Notes under the pieces: model-generated
Told to the model about the DNA's origin: nothing
The model's database searches: none
Seen by the model: the letters and a program-made list of their open reading frames with translations, nothing else
Shown: positions 52,465-60,301 of the stretch, in pieces
How the letters are laid out: each line of letters begins with the position of its first letter
Position numbering within the stretch: the first letter of the stretch is position 1
From: JAKOUL01 sp035378845
GTDB taxonomy: Bacteria > Dictyoglomota > Dictyoglomia > Dictyoglomales > Dictyoglomaceae
NCBI GenBank assembly: GCA_035378845.1
Contig: DAOSUP010000003.1
Span: 62,001 to 126,000 of the forward strand
Direction: 5' to 3'
Length of the DNA stretch: 64,000 nucleotides
Translations under genes and position numbers: made by a program

Positions 52465-53589
52465 ATGGAAACGATTGGAATTTATATTCATATTCCCTTT
52501 TGTGTAAAGAAATGTCCTTATTGTGATTTTATATCCTTTCCTTATTCAAAAGATGAAGAAATAAGATATATAAAAGCTCTTTGTAAAGAGATAGAAATGA
52601 AGTCAAGTCCTGAAGATGTAGATACCATATATTTAGGTGGCGGAACACCATCTTTAATCTCTTTAGAAAGCTTAGAAAGAATTTTTAGAACAATAAAAGA
52701 AAATTTCCAGATAAAGAGTTCTGTTGAAGTTACAATAGAAGCAAATCCTGGAACAGTTACTAAAGATAAATTGAGATCTTGGAAAGATTTAGGAATAAAT
52801 AGATTAAGTATTGGAGCTCAGTCTTTTGATCCTTATGAATTAAAAATACTTGGAAGAATTCATTCTCCAGAAGACATAGAAGAGACTCTTTCCTTAGCGA
52901 GAGAAGAAAGTTTTGATAATATAAATATAGATCTTATGTATTCTTTGCCTTTTCAAAAAAAAGAAAGTTTTTTAAGATCTTTATGTAAAGCTTTATCATT
53001 TAAACCTGAACATATTTCTATCTATAATCTGACTATAGAACCTGAAACTCCTTTCTATAAGAGCTTTTTGAATGGTGAGGTTATTCTTCCTGAGAATGAT
53101 GAAGAAGCAGAAATGTTTCTTGATGCTATGAGTCTTTTAGAAAAAGAAAGATATATTCACTATGAGATATCAAACTTTGCTAAAGGAAAAAATTTTATGT
53201 GTAAACATAATCTAAAATATTGGAAGCAGGAAAAATATCTTGGTTTTGGAGTATCAGCATATTCTTTTGTCCCTCCTATCCGATATGGAAATTCTAAGAA
53301 TCTTTTTGTATACTATGAGAAAATTAAACGAGGATCTCTTCCTCTTGAAGAAATGGAAGATTTAAATGGTGAAGACCTTGCTAAAGATTTTTTATTCTTA
53401 AGATTCAGACTTATGGAAGGTATCTCTGAAAAAGAGTTTTATAATAAGTTTGGAAAAAGAATTAAAAATATGCTTCCAAACTTTGATATTTTTTTAGAGA
53501 GAGGACTTATAGAGAATAAAGAAGATAAGATCTGCTTAACAAAATTAGGGGTTTTACTTGCCAATGAGGTCCTTCAAGATCTGTTTTAA
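52465..53589 (+). CDS. hemW: Heme chaperone HemW-like radical SAM protein
   Basis: The 374-residue protein has the radical-SAM cluster PFCVKKCPYCDF, GGGTPSLIS, IEANPGTVT and RLSIGAQSFDPYELKILGR, and ends with the HemW C-terminal domain. It was formerly annotated as oxygen-independent coproporphyrinogen oxidase; HemW proteins have the CxxxCxxC lacking the extra cysteine of HemN, as here. It delivers heme to target proteins. No other heme genes are in view. Start ATG 52465 follows surE by eight bases. Confidence 0.9.
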   Translation: METIGIYIHIPFCVKKCPYCDFISFPYSKDEEIRYIKALCKEIEMKSSPEDVDTIYLGGGTPSLISLESLERIFRTIKENFQIKSSVEVTIEANPGTVTKDKLRSWKDLGINRLSIGAQSFDPYELKILGRIHSPEDIEETLSLAREESFDNINIDLMYSLPFQKKESFLRSLCKALSFKPEHISIYNLTIEPETPFYKSFLNGEVILPENDEEAEMFLDAMSLLEKERYIHYEISNFAKGKNFMCKHNLKYWKQEKYLGFGVSAYSFVPPIRYGNSKNLFVYYEKIKRGSLPLEEMEDLNGEDLAKDFLFLRFRLMEGISEKEFYNKFGKRIKNMLPNFDIFLERGLIENKEDKICLTKLGVLLANEVLQDLF

Positions 53590-53603
53590 GGAGGATAATA
53601 AGG

Positions 53604-54197
53604 ATGAAAACTGTTAAGGTTTTTATAGCTGAAGATGAACCTATAGTAAGAATGGATATAAAAGAACTTTTAGAAAGTCAAGATTATGAAGTAATAGGAG
53701 AGGCAGCTGATGGACAAACTGCCGTTGAACTTGCTCGTAAGCTAAAGCCTGATGTTGTTATAATGGATATAAGAATGCCAGGTATGGATGGGATAGAAGC
53801 TGCAAAGATTTTGACTCAAGAAGAAATAGCCCCTGTTATATTTCTTACTGCTTACTCAGATAAAGAATTAGTAGAAAAAGCAAAAGAAGTCGGAGTTGTA
53901 GCTTATATTGTTAAGCCCTTTAAAGAATCGGATCTTTTTCCTGCAATTGAAATTGCTATTGCAAGATTTAAAGAATTTCAATTGCTAAGGAAAGAGGTGG
54001 AAGATTTAAAAGATGCTCTTGAAACAAGAAAGTTAATAGATAGAGCTAAGGGAATTCTTATGGATAGGGAGGGATTGAAAGAGCATGAGGCTTTTAGGCT
54101 TATTCAGAAAGCAAGTATGGATAAGCGTAAAACTATGAAAGAGATTGCACAGGCGATTATATTAGCTTACGAGCTAAAGGAGCAAAAGGAGAAATGA
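53604..54197 (+). CDS. ANTAR-domain response regulator (PdtaR/EutV-like)
   Basis: The 197-residue protein has a receiver domain (FIAEDEPIVRMD, phosphorylation site D55 in VVIMDIRMPGMDG, K in YIVKPF) followed by a coiled linker and an ANTAR RNA-binding domain (KLIDRAKGILMDREGLKEHEAF and RLIQKASMDKRKTMKEIA). Phosphorylated ANTAR proteins bind twin hairpins in mRNA leaders and prevent termination. The likely kinase is the PdtaS-like protein at 15657. ATG has AAGGAGG upstream. Overlaps the next gene by four bases. Confidence 0.92.
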   Translation: MKTVKVFIAEDEPIVRMDIKELLESQDYEVIGEAADGQTAVELARKLKPDVVIMDIRMPGMDGIEAAKILTQEEIAPVIFLTAYSDKELVEKAKEVGVVAYIVKPFKESDLFPAIEIAIARFKEFQLLRKEVEDLKDALETRKLIDRAKGILMDREGLKEHEAFRLIQKASMDKRKTMKEIAQAIILAYELKEQKEK

Positions 54198-55216
54198 ATT
54201 TATTAATAGTGATGATTCTTTCTTTGGTTGTATCTTTAGTATTAACTCCATTGGTAAGAAAGAAAGCTTTTGATGTAGGAGCAATAGATATTCCTGAAGA
54301 AAGACGTATTCATTCTATTCCTACTCCTCGTATAGGTGGACTTGCTTTCTTTTTAAGTATTCTTCTTGTTAATTTGTTTTTTAATAGGTCGTTAGTCGTA
54401 GAGAAAATTCTTTTTGGGAGTACACTGGTATTTTTAGTAGGAGTATTAGATGACTTTATAGAACTGAAGCCTGCTCCCAAATTTTGGCTGACATTTTTTG
54501 CAGTTCTTTTTGCAGTTCTTTTAGGAGTTAGAATAGAAAGCTGGAAAATTCCATATACAAACATAGTCGTAAAGGGTTTTTGGGCTGATGTGATTTCTTT
54601 TATATGGCTTTTAGGAATAACTAATGCAATGAATTTTATAGATGGATTAGATGGACTTGCAGGTGGGGTAGCTGTAATCTCATCTTTTTCTTTGCTTATA
54701 ATCTCTCTTCTCCTTGGTAGGTTAGAGGTTGCTACTTTTCTTGCAAGTATTTTAGGTTCTGTTCTTGGATTCCTGCACTTTAATTTTCCTCCAGCTTCAA
54801 TTTTCATGGGAGATTCTGGTGCAATGTTTTTGGGTTTTACCTTGGGAGCTATATCTATTGTGGGAGTGTTAAAGAGTAGTACTGTTATTAATTTATTTAT
54901 TCCTTTATTAGTTATGGGGTTTCCTGTTCTTGACACTGCTTTTTCTATTATAAGAAGACTTTGGGAAGGTAGAGCTCCATGGAAGTTTGATAAAGATCAT
55001 ATACATCACAGATTTTTAAAACTTGGTATGGATACTAAGCAAAGTATTGCTTTTATTTATTTAATTACTATCTGTATGTCCTTAGTTGCTATAATAATTT
55101 CTGTATTACAAGACCCATATATCTCAACTATTATTCTTTTTGGTACTTTAGGATTAGTATTATTTATTTTGTATAAATTGGGAGTGTTAGAGGTAAGGAA
55201 AAATGGAAAAGTATGA
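54194..55216 (+). CDS. Undecaprenyl-phosphate sugar-1-phosphate transferase (WecA/MraY family)
   Basis: The 340-residue polytopic enzyme has RRIHSIPTPRIGGLAFF, the DDFIELKPAPKFW aspartate pair, ITNAMNFIDGLDGLAGG and the DKDHIHHRFLKLG motif (HxxHR-like) of WecA-type transferases. It moves a sugar-1-phosphate, commonly GlcNAc, to the lipid carrier for surface polysaccharide synthesis. MraY itself is unlikely because of the HIHHR motif and because no mur genes surround it. Confidence 0.88.
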   Translation: MNLLIVMILSLVVSLVLTPLVRKKAFDVGAIDIPEERRIHSIPTPRIGGLAFFLSILLVNLFFNRSLVVEKILFGSTLVFLVGVLDDFIELKPAPKFWLTFFAVLFAVLLGVRIESWKIPYTNIVVKGFWADVISFIWLLGITNAMNFIDGLDGLAGGVAVISSFSLLIISLLLGRLEVATFLASILGSVLGFLHFNFPPASIFMGDSGAMFLGFTLGAISIVGVLKSSTVINLFIPLLVMGFPVLDTAFSIIRRLWEGRAPWKFDKDHIHHRFLKLGMDTKQSIAFIYLITICMSLVAIIISVLQDPYISTIILFGTLGLVLFILYKLGVLEVRKNGKV

Positions 55217-57065
55217 TGTTATAGTAATAGGAGGAGGGCATGCTGGATGTGAAGCTGCTTATGCAGCTTCACGGCTTGGTGTAAAAACGTTACTTATAAC
55301 AATGAATTATGACTCTGTAGGTTGGCTTTCCTGTAATCCAGCCATGGGAGGTCCAGGTAAAGGACATCTTGTTTTAGAGGTAGATGCCTTAGGTGGTGCT
55401 ATAGGAAGGATAACTACCAGAAGTATGATACAAATTAAATGGTTAAATACTTCAAAAGGTCCTGCTGTTAGAGCGTTGAGAGCACAAGTAGATAAATGGG
55501 TATATCCCCAAAAAATGAGAGAGTTTCTTGAGACACAGAAGAATTTGAGCATATGTCAGGGAGAAGTAATAAATTTAATAGTAGAAACTCAAGAGGTTAA
55601 AGGTGTTATTTTGTCAACAGGAAGAGAAATTTATGGGGAAAGAGTGGTTATTACCCCAGGAACTTTTATGAATGGAGTTATACATATTAGTACATGGTCT
55701 AAACCAGCTGGAAGAATGGGAGAATTTCCTTCTGTAGGGCTTTCTGATGCTCTTAGAAAACTTGGATTAGAGGTAGGAAGATTTAACACAGGTACTACTC
55801 CAAGAGTAGATAAAAGGACTATTGATTTTAGTAAATTAATCTCTCAACCTGGGGATGAAGAGTTACATTCTTTTTCTTTTTGGGAAAATCCTGAGGAGCG
55901 TGAACAAGTACCCTCCTATTTAACAAGGACTACTCAAAAAACAAAAGAAATTGTACTCGCAAATATTCATTTAACTGCTTCAAGAATTGGTGGTATGGTT
56001 AAAAAAGGACCAAGATATTGTCCATCTATTGAGGAAAAATATTTATGGTTTCCAGATCATGAGACTCATCAAGTTTTTCTGGAACCAGAAGGTAAAGACT
56101 CTGTAGAAATTTACACTCAGGGGATATATACTAGTCTTCCTGAGGAAATACAATTACAAATATTAAGAACTTTGCCAGGACTTGAAGAGGTAGAAATGAT
56201 TAGACCTGGATATGCTATGGCTTACGATTTTGTTTACCCTTATCAGCTGGATCTTACTCTTGAAACTAAGAAGATTAAAGGACTTTACCTTGCAGGACAA
56301 ATAAATGGTACTACTGGTTATGAGGAAGCTGCATCTCAAGGAATAGTAGCAGGAGCGAATGCAGCTTTAAGCTTGCTCGGTAAGGAATCTCTAATTATAA
56401 AAAGAGATGAGGGTTATATTGGTGTATTAATAGACGATTTAGTAACTAAAGGGGTAGAAGAACCTTATCGTGTACTGACTTCTCGGGCAGAATATAGATT
56501 ACTTTTAAGATCAGACAATGCAGATCAGAGACTCACTCCAAAAGCTTATAAGTTAGGTCTTATAGATGAAGATACATGGAAGATATTCTTAGAAAAAATG
56601 CAAGAAATTCGTCTTGAGAAGAAGAGACTTGATAAGACATCAGTTCCTCCTACGCCAGAGGTTAATAGCATTTTACAAGAAAAAGGTACAAATCCTATAT
56701 CTCAATCTGTTCCTTTAATTCAAATACTTAAGAGACCTGAAATTTCCTATGAAGATCTTGAAAGATTAGGCTTTGGAGGAAGTCTTCTCAAAAAATGGCG
56801 GGATGTAGTGGAGATTGAGATTAAATATGAAGGTTATATCCAAAGGGAGCTTCAAAAGGTAAAAGATTTTCAAAAATATGAAACCTTATTGATTCCTCCT
56901 GATATTGACTATAATGAAATTCCCCATCTTTCTCGTGAGGGTAGAGAAAAACTTGAAAAAATTCGTCCATCTACCTTTGGACAGGCTCAAAGAATCACTG
57001 GGGTAAATGCTGGTGATCTCACAATACTTTTATATTATCTGACGCAAAAATATGAAAGAAAATAA
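55203..57065 (+). CDS. mnmG: tRNA uridine-5-carboxymethylaminomethyl modification enzyme MnmG
   Basis: The 620-residue FAD protein has VIVIGGGHAGCEAAYAASRLG, NPAMGGPGKGHLVLEVDALGG, GRYCPS-type GPRYCPSIEEKYLWFPD and the C-terminal helical domain ending at LLYYLTQKYERK. With MnmE it makes the wobble cmnm5U modification. MnmE is not in the window. It overlaps the transferase gene by 14 bases. Confidence 0.97.
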   Translation: MEKYDVIVIGGGHAGCEAAYAASRLGVKTLLITMNYDSVGWLSCNPAMGGPGKGHLVLEVDALGGAIGRITTRSMIQIKWLNTSKGPAVRALRAQVDKWVYPQKMREFLETQKNLSICQGEVINLIVETQEVKGVILSTGREIYGERVVITPGTFMNGVIHISTWSKPAGRMGEFPSVGLSDALRKLGLEVGRFNTGTTPRVDKRTIDFSKLISQPGDEELHSFSFWENPEEREQVPSYLTRTTQKTKEIVLANIHLTASRIGGMVKKGPRYCPSIEEKYLWFPDHETHQVFLEPEGKDSVEIYTQGIYTSLPEEIQLQILRTLPGLEEVEMIRPGYAMAYDFVYPYQLDLTLETKKIKGLYLAGQINGTTGYEEAASQGIVAGANAALSLLGKESLIIKRDEGYIGVLIDDLVTKGVEEPYRVLTSRAEYRLLLRSDNADQRLTPKAYKLGLIDEDTWKIFLEKMQEIRLEKKRLDKTSVPPTPEVNSILQEKGTNPISQSVPLIQILKRPEISYEDLERLGFGGSLLKKWRDVVEIEIKYEGYIQRELQKVKDFQKYETLLIPPDIDYNEIPHLSREGREKLEKIRPSTFGQAQRITGVNAGDLTILLYYLTQKYERK

Positions 57066-57810
57066 AGATTGGCGAGACGAATATTTTGGGAAAAGTTATT
57101 ATGAGTATTTAGGGAAGCACCTTACTCCTGAAAGGACAAAGAAAGAGGTGAATTTCTTAGAATCTACTCTTTCTTTGAAAAAAGGAGCTTTAATCTTAGA
57201 CCTTGGGTGTGGGTTTGGGAGGCATACCTTAGAACTTGGAAGGAGAGGATATAAAACTATTGGTGTTGATAGATCTACCGACCTTATAGAGATAGCAAAG
57301 AGTGAAGCAGAAAGAGATAAAGTTTTTAATGCAGAGTTTTATGTGATGGAATATAAGGATATTACAAAACTTGATTATAAATTTGATGTAGTTTTCTCTT
57401 TGTATACAAGTTTTGGACTTTCTTCTTATGAGGAAGATGAAGAAGCTCTTGAAAAGGTTTATATGGTATTAAAAAAAAGAGGGAAGTTTCTACTTGATGT
57501 AGAGAATAGAGATGCAATTTTAAGACATTTCATACCATATTCATGGGATATTATGGATACCTATGTTTTACTTACAGAGCATTCCTTTGATCCAGAATCA
57601 GGGTATTACATATCTCATAGAATCATATTTGATATTGATAATAAAATAAAAAAGGAGTTTCCAAGAAGGATATATTTATATTCTACAAGTGAGCTTTTAC
57701 ACTTATTAAAAGAAAAGGGATTTCAAACAGATAGTGTCATTGGAGATTATGAAGGAAGGAAATACCATATTGGTTCTCGGAGATTGATTATATTGAGCTC
57801 AAAAATTTAA
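57052..57810 (+). CDS. Class I SAM-dependent methyltransferase
   Basis: The 252-residue protein has the SAM motif ILDLGCGFGRHTLELGRRGY and acidic post-motif TIGVDRS, then FDVVFSLYTSFG. Substrate is unknown. It overlaps mnmG by 14 bases, so small RNA or tRNA methylation is possible, but this rests only on context. A terminator follows. Confidence 0.85.
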   Translation: MKENKDWRDEYFGKSYYEYLGKHLTPERTKKEVNFLESTLSLKKGALILDLGCGFGRHTLELGRRGYKTIGVDRSTDLIEIAKSEAERDKVFNAEFYVMEYKDITKLDYKFDVVFSLYTSFGLSSYEEDEEALEKVYMVLKKRGKFLLDVENRDAILRHFIPYSWDIMDTYVLLTEHSFDPESGYYISHRIIFDIDNKIKKEFPRRIYLYSTSELLHLLKEKGFQTDSVIGDYEGRKYHIGSRRLIILSSKI

Positions 57811-57811
57811 T

Positions 57812-57856
57812 AAGGGAAGGGGTATAAATTATTCCTTCCCCTTCCCTTCGTTTTTA
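57812..57856 (+). terminator. Terminator of the lepA-mnmG-methyltransferase operon
   Basis: An 11-bp stem (AAGGGAAGGGG with its complement) and a 15-base loop are followed by CGTTTTTATT. The 3' arm also encodes the last codons of the FmdB-like gene on the other strand. Confidence 0.8.
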
Positions 57857-58053
57857 TTATCAGATTCAGAGGATTTCTTTTTATAATCAGTAGTGTAAAA
57901 TCCAGATCCTTTAAAAATTATTCCTATAGGAGAGAAAACTTTTTTAAGTTCTCCACCACATTTTATACACACTTTAGGAAGCTCTTCATTGAAACTGGTT
58001 ATTATTTGATATCTTTCATGGCACTTCTTACATTCAAACTCGTATATAGGCAT
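57829..58053 (-). CDS. FmdB family zinc-ribbon protein
   Basis: The 74-residue protein begins MPIYEFECKKCHERYQ and has CIKCGGELKKVFSPIG and FKGSGFYTTDYKKK, the FmdB/CxxC_CXXC_SSSS zinc ribbon. The family is proposed to regulate transcription, but no direct role is shown. ATG 58053 is set by GGAGGTGA; the ATG at 58068 is upstream of that site. The lysine- and glutamate-rich tail comes from the shared terminator stem. Confidence 0.9.
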   Translation of the reverse strand: MPIYEFECKKCHERYQIITSFNEELPKVCIKCGGELKKVFSPIGIIFKGSGFYTTDYKKKSSESDNKNEGKGKE

Positions 58054-58136
58054 ATATTTCACCTCCATTTATTTCTATGGATGCTTTTCTATTATATATT
58101 CCAATCCTTTTATATTTTTAAACTTTATAATATTTG

Positions 58137-58166
58137 TTGTCAAGAAGTCTAATTTTAAGGTAAAAT
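58137..58166 (+). promoter_or_regulatory. Promoter of the lipoprotein-ROK-pgsA operon
   Basis: TTGTCA (58137-58142) and TAAAAT (58161-58166) are 18 bases apart. The leader to ATG 58212 is about 40 bases and carries a TAGGAG site. Confidence 0.6.
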
Positions 58167-58211
58167 GTAGACTAAAGAGTAAATTTAAAATTTGATAGGA
58201 GCACAATTATT

Positions 58212-58799
58212 ATGAAAAAGGGTATTTTTTTGTTTATTTTAATTCTCTCTTTGAGTTTAGTGGCAGGCTGTACTAAGGCTCTCAATGTACTTCCCCAGAG
58301 TCAAACAAAAGAAGATGTGGAAATAAGAGTAAGTGTATTAAGAGATGCTGAATGGTATCTGTTATCTCAAGATATTTTAGTGCTAAATTTGGAAGTAATA
58401 AATAACTCTTTGGAAAATATATGGATATATCCCTTACAAAATTCAATTATAGTAGATACTTATTCAAGACAGTTTTCTCCTGTAAGAGAGTTCTTTTATC
58501 AACCTAATACTTCTCCTAAAGTCTCTTTTGAACTTTCTTTTAGAACCAAAGAACCACCAAGATTTTCTTTTGCACTTACAGCAGGTGAAGAGGAAAGAGA
58601 TAAAAGGATAGAGGAGTTAATAAGAACTTATGAAATAACAAAATTTAAAGATGGAAGAATTTTCTCTGGGGCAAGAGTTAGTGGAATTATAGCCTTTTAC
58701 ATTCCTTACTGTAAGTTCCCTGCTCGCTATATAATTCCAGATGTGGTTTTTGAATCTTCTCTTAAAAAAAGTAACTTTGAGTTTATACTGGAAAAGTAA
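58212..58799 (+). CDS. Putative lipoprotein of unknown function
   Basis: A signal peptide ends in the lipobox LVAGC (C about residue 20), so it should be lipid-anchored. The remaining 175 residues are mostly beta-type sequence with LVLNLEVINNSLENIWIYPLQ, a pattern seen in DUF4352-like Ig folds. I do not recognise the family with certainty. ATG has TAGGAGCA upstream. It begins a three-gene operon and its stop is 11 bases before the ROK gene. Confidence 0.75.
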   Translation: MKKGIFLFILILSLSLVAGCTKALNVLPQSQTKEDVEIRVSVLRDAEWYLLSQDILVLNLEVINNSLENIWIYPLQNSIIVDTYSRQFSPVREFFYQPNTSPKVSFELSFRTKEPPRFSFALTAGEEERDKRIEELIRTYEITKFKDGRIFSGARVSGIIAFYIPYCKFPARYIIPDVVFESSLKKSNFEFILEK

Positions 58800-58810
58800 G
58801 GAGGTTAGAA

Positions 58811-59773
58811 ATGCGGAAAGCTATCGGGGTAGACTTAGGGGGCACAAAAATAAATGTTCTTTTAGTCAATGAGAAGGGAGAAGTTATTTCAAGGGATAAA
58901 CAACCTACAGAGTCAGAGAGAGGTAAGGATTATGTGATAAATAAGATTAAAAGTATGATATATAAAGTTTTGAATGAGATTAATCTAGCTTCTAAAGATA
59001 TAGAAGGTATATGTGTAGGATTCCCGGGAGTTATGGATAGAGACAAAAAGGCAACTCTTTATGCTCCAAATTTAGGAGAAGAATGGAAAAAGGAAGTTTA
59101 TTTAGGAAGTATACTTGAAAAAGAATTTAAAATTCCTGCTTTTTTAGAGAATGATGTGAATCTTGTGGCATGGGCTGAATGGCTTGTAGGAGCAGGGAGA
59201 GGAACTAAAACTATGATTTCTGTGGCTATTGGAACTGGGATTGGTTCTGGGATTGTATTAAATGGTAAATTATGGATCGGAGCTCATGGTATTGCTGGAG
59301 AATTTGGCCATACCACAGTTCTTCCAGATGGACCTATCTGTGGATGTGGCAATAAGGGGTGTATAGAGGCTATATCTTCTGGTTCTGGGATAGAAAAATA
59401 TACTAAGAGTATTCTTCCTGAGCATCCTGAAAGTATGATTTGGGATTTATGTGAAAAAGACTTAGAAAAAGTTACAGTAAGGTTAATACATCAAGCTGCT
59501 GAAAAAGGAGATAAGCTTGCTACTGATATATTTGATAGAGCAGGATATTTCCTTGGAATATCCTTAGCTAATTATGTACATATTATTGATCCTGAAAATA
59601 TAGTAATAGGCGGTGGGGTAGCTAATGTAAGGGAATATATTGGTAAACCTATGAAGGGAGAATTTTATAAAAGAGTATTACCTCAATTAAAAGATAAAGT
59701 TTCTTTTTCATGGGCAGAGCTTGGAGAAGATGCAGGTGGAATTGGTGCTGCTCTATATGTTTTATATAGGTGA
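58811..59773 (+). CDS. ROK family sugar kinase, probable glucokinase
   Basis: The 320-residue protein has the phosphate motif GVDLGGTKINVLL, AIGTGIGSGIVL, the catalytic ENDVNLVAWAEW region with the aspartate, HTTVLPDGPICGCGNKGCIEA with the ROK zinc cysteines, and ENIVIGGGVANV. A ROK kinase rather than a repressor because there is no N-terminal winged helix. Glucokinase is the most common activity, but substrate cannot be fixed. ATG follows AAGGAGG. Confidence 0.88.
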   Translation: MRKAIGVDLGGTKINVLLVNEKGEVISRDKQPTESERGKDYVINKIKSMIYKVLNEINLASKDIEGICVGFPGVMDRDKKATLYAPNLGEEWKKEVYLGSILEKEFKIPAFLENDVNLVAWAEWLVGAGRGTKTMISVAIGTGIGSGIVLNGKLWIGAHGIAGEFGHTTVLPDGPICGCGNKGCIEAISSGSGIEKYTKSILPEHPESMIWDLCEKDLEKVTVRLIHQAAEKGDKLATDIFDRAGYFLGISLANYVHIIDPENIVIGGGVANVREYIGKPMKGEFYKRVLPQLKDKVSFSWAELGEDAGGIGAALYVLYR

Positions 59774-59779
59774 TAACTT

Positions 59780-60301
59780 ATGACTATACCTAATATAATA
59801 TCAATTTTTAGATTATTGATCATACCTTTTTATATTAATATGCTTCTTAAACAAGAATTCTTGATAGCAGCAATTCTATATGGAATTGCTGCTGTAAGTG
59901 ATATTTTAGATGGGTATATTGCAAGAAAGACAAATCAAACTTCTGAATTTGGGAAAATTATAGATCCAGTAGCTGATAAATTAATTGTTATAAGTAGTCT
60001 TTTATATCTTGGTTATAAGCATATCTTACCTTTAGTAGGAGTAGTAATATTTTTTGCAAAAGAGATAAGTATGCTACTGGTAGGTCTTTGTTTTTTAACA
60101 AGAGGAATTAAAATAATATCCTCAAGGATATATGGAAAGATAGCAATGGTTCTCACTTCTGTGTCTATTCTAATGGCTCTTTTATCTATTCCTCTTTATA
60201 ACTTTGTTTTTATTTTAGGTCTTTCTTTTTCAATAATATCTGCTTTAGATTATTTAAGCTACTATGTTAGATATTTAAGAGAAAATTCAATGAAACTGTA
60301 A
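59780..60301 (+). CDS. pgsA: CDP-diacylglycerol-glycerol-3-phosphate 3-phosphatidyltransferase
   Basis: The 173-residue membrane enzyme has the CDP-alcohol phosphotransferase motif DILDGYIARKTNQTSEFGK then IIDPVADKL, with the conserved aspartates. It makes phosphatidylglycerol phosphate. The N-terminus TIPNIISIFRLLIIPFYI is typical of PgsA. It ends overlapping the glycosidase gene on the other strand by 15 bases. Confidence 0.92.
   Translation: MTIPNIISIFRLLIIPFYINMLLKQEFLIAAILYGIAAVSDILDGYIARKTNQTSEFGKIIDPVADKLIVISSLLYLGYKHILPLVGVVIFFAKEISMLLVGLCFLTRGIKIISSRIYGKIAMVLTSVSILMALLSIPLYNFVFILGLSFSIISALDYLSYYVRYLRENSMKL

Noticed and set aside
54310..54936. A 208-residue frame antisense to the WecA-like gene
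   Set aside because: No ribosome site or promoter, low-complexity Ser/Thr/Lys composition, fully explained by the membrane protein on the other strand.
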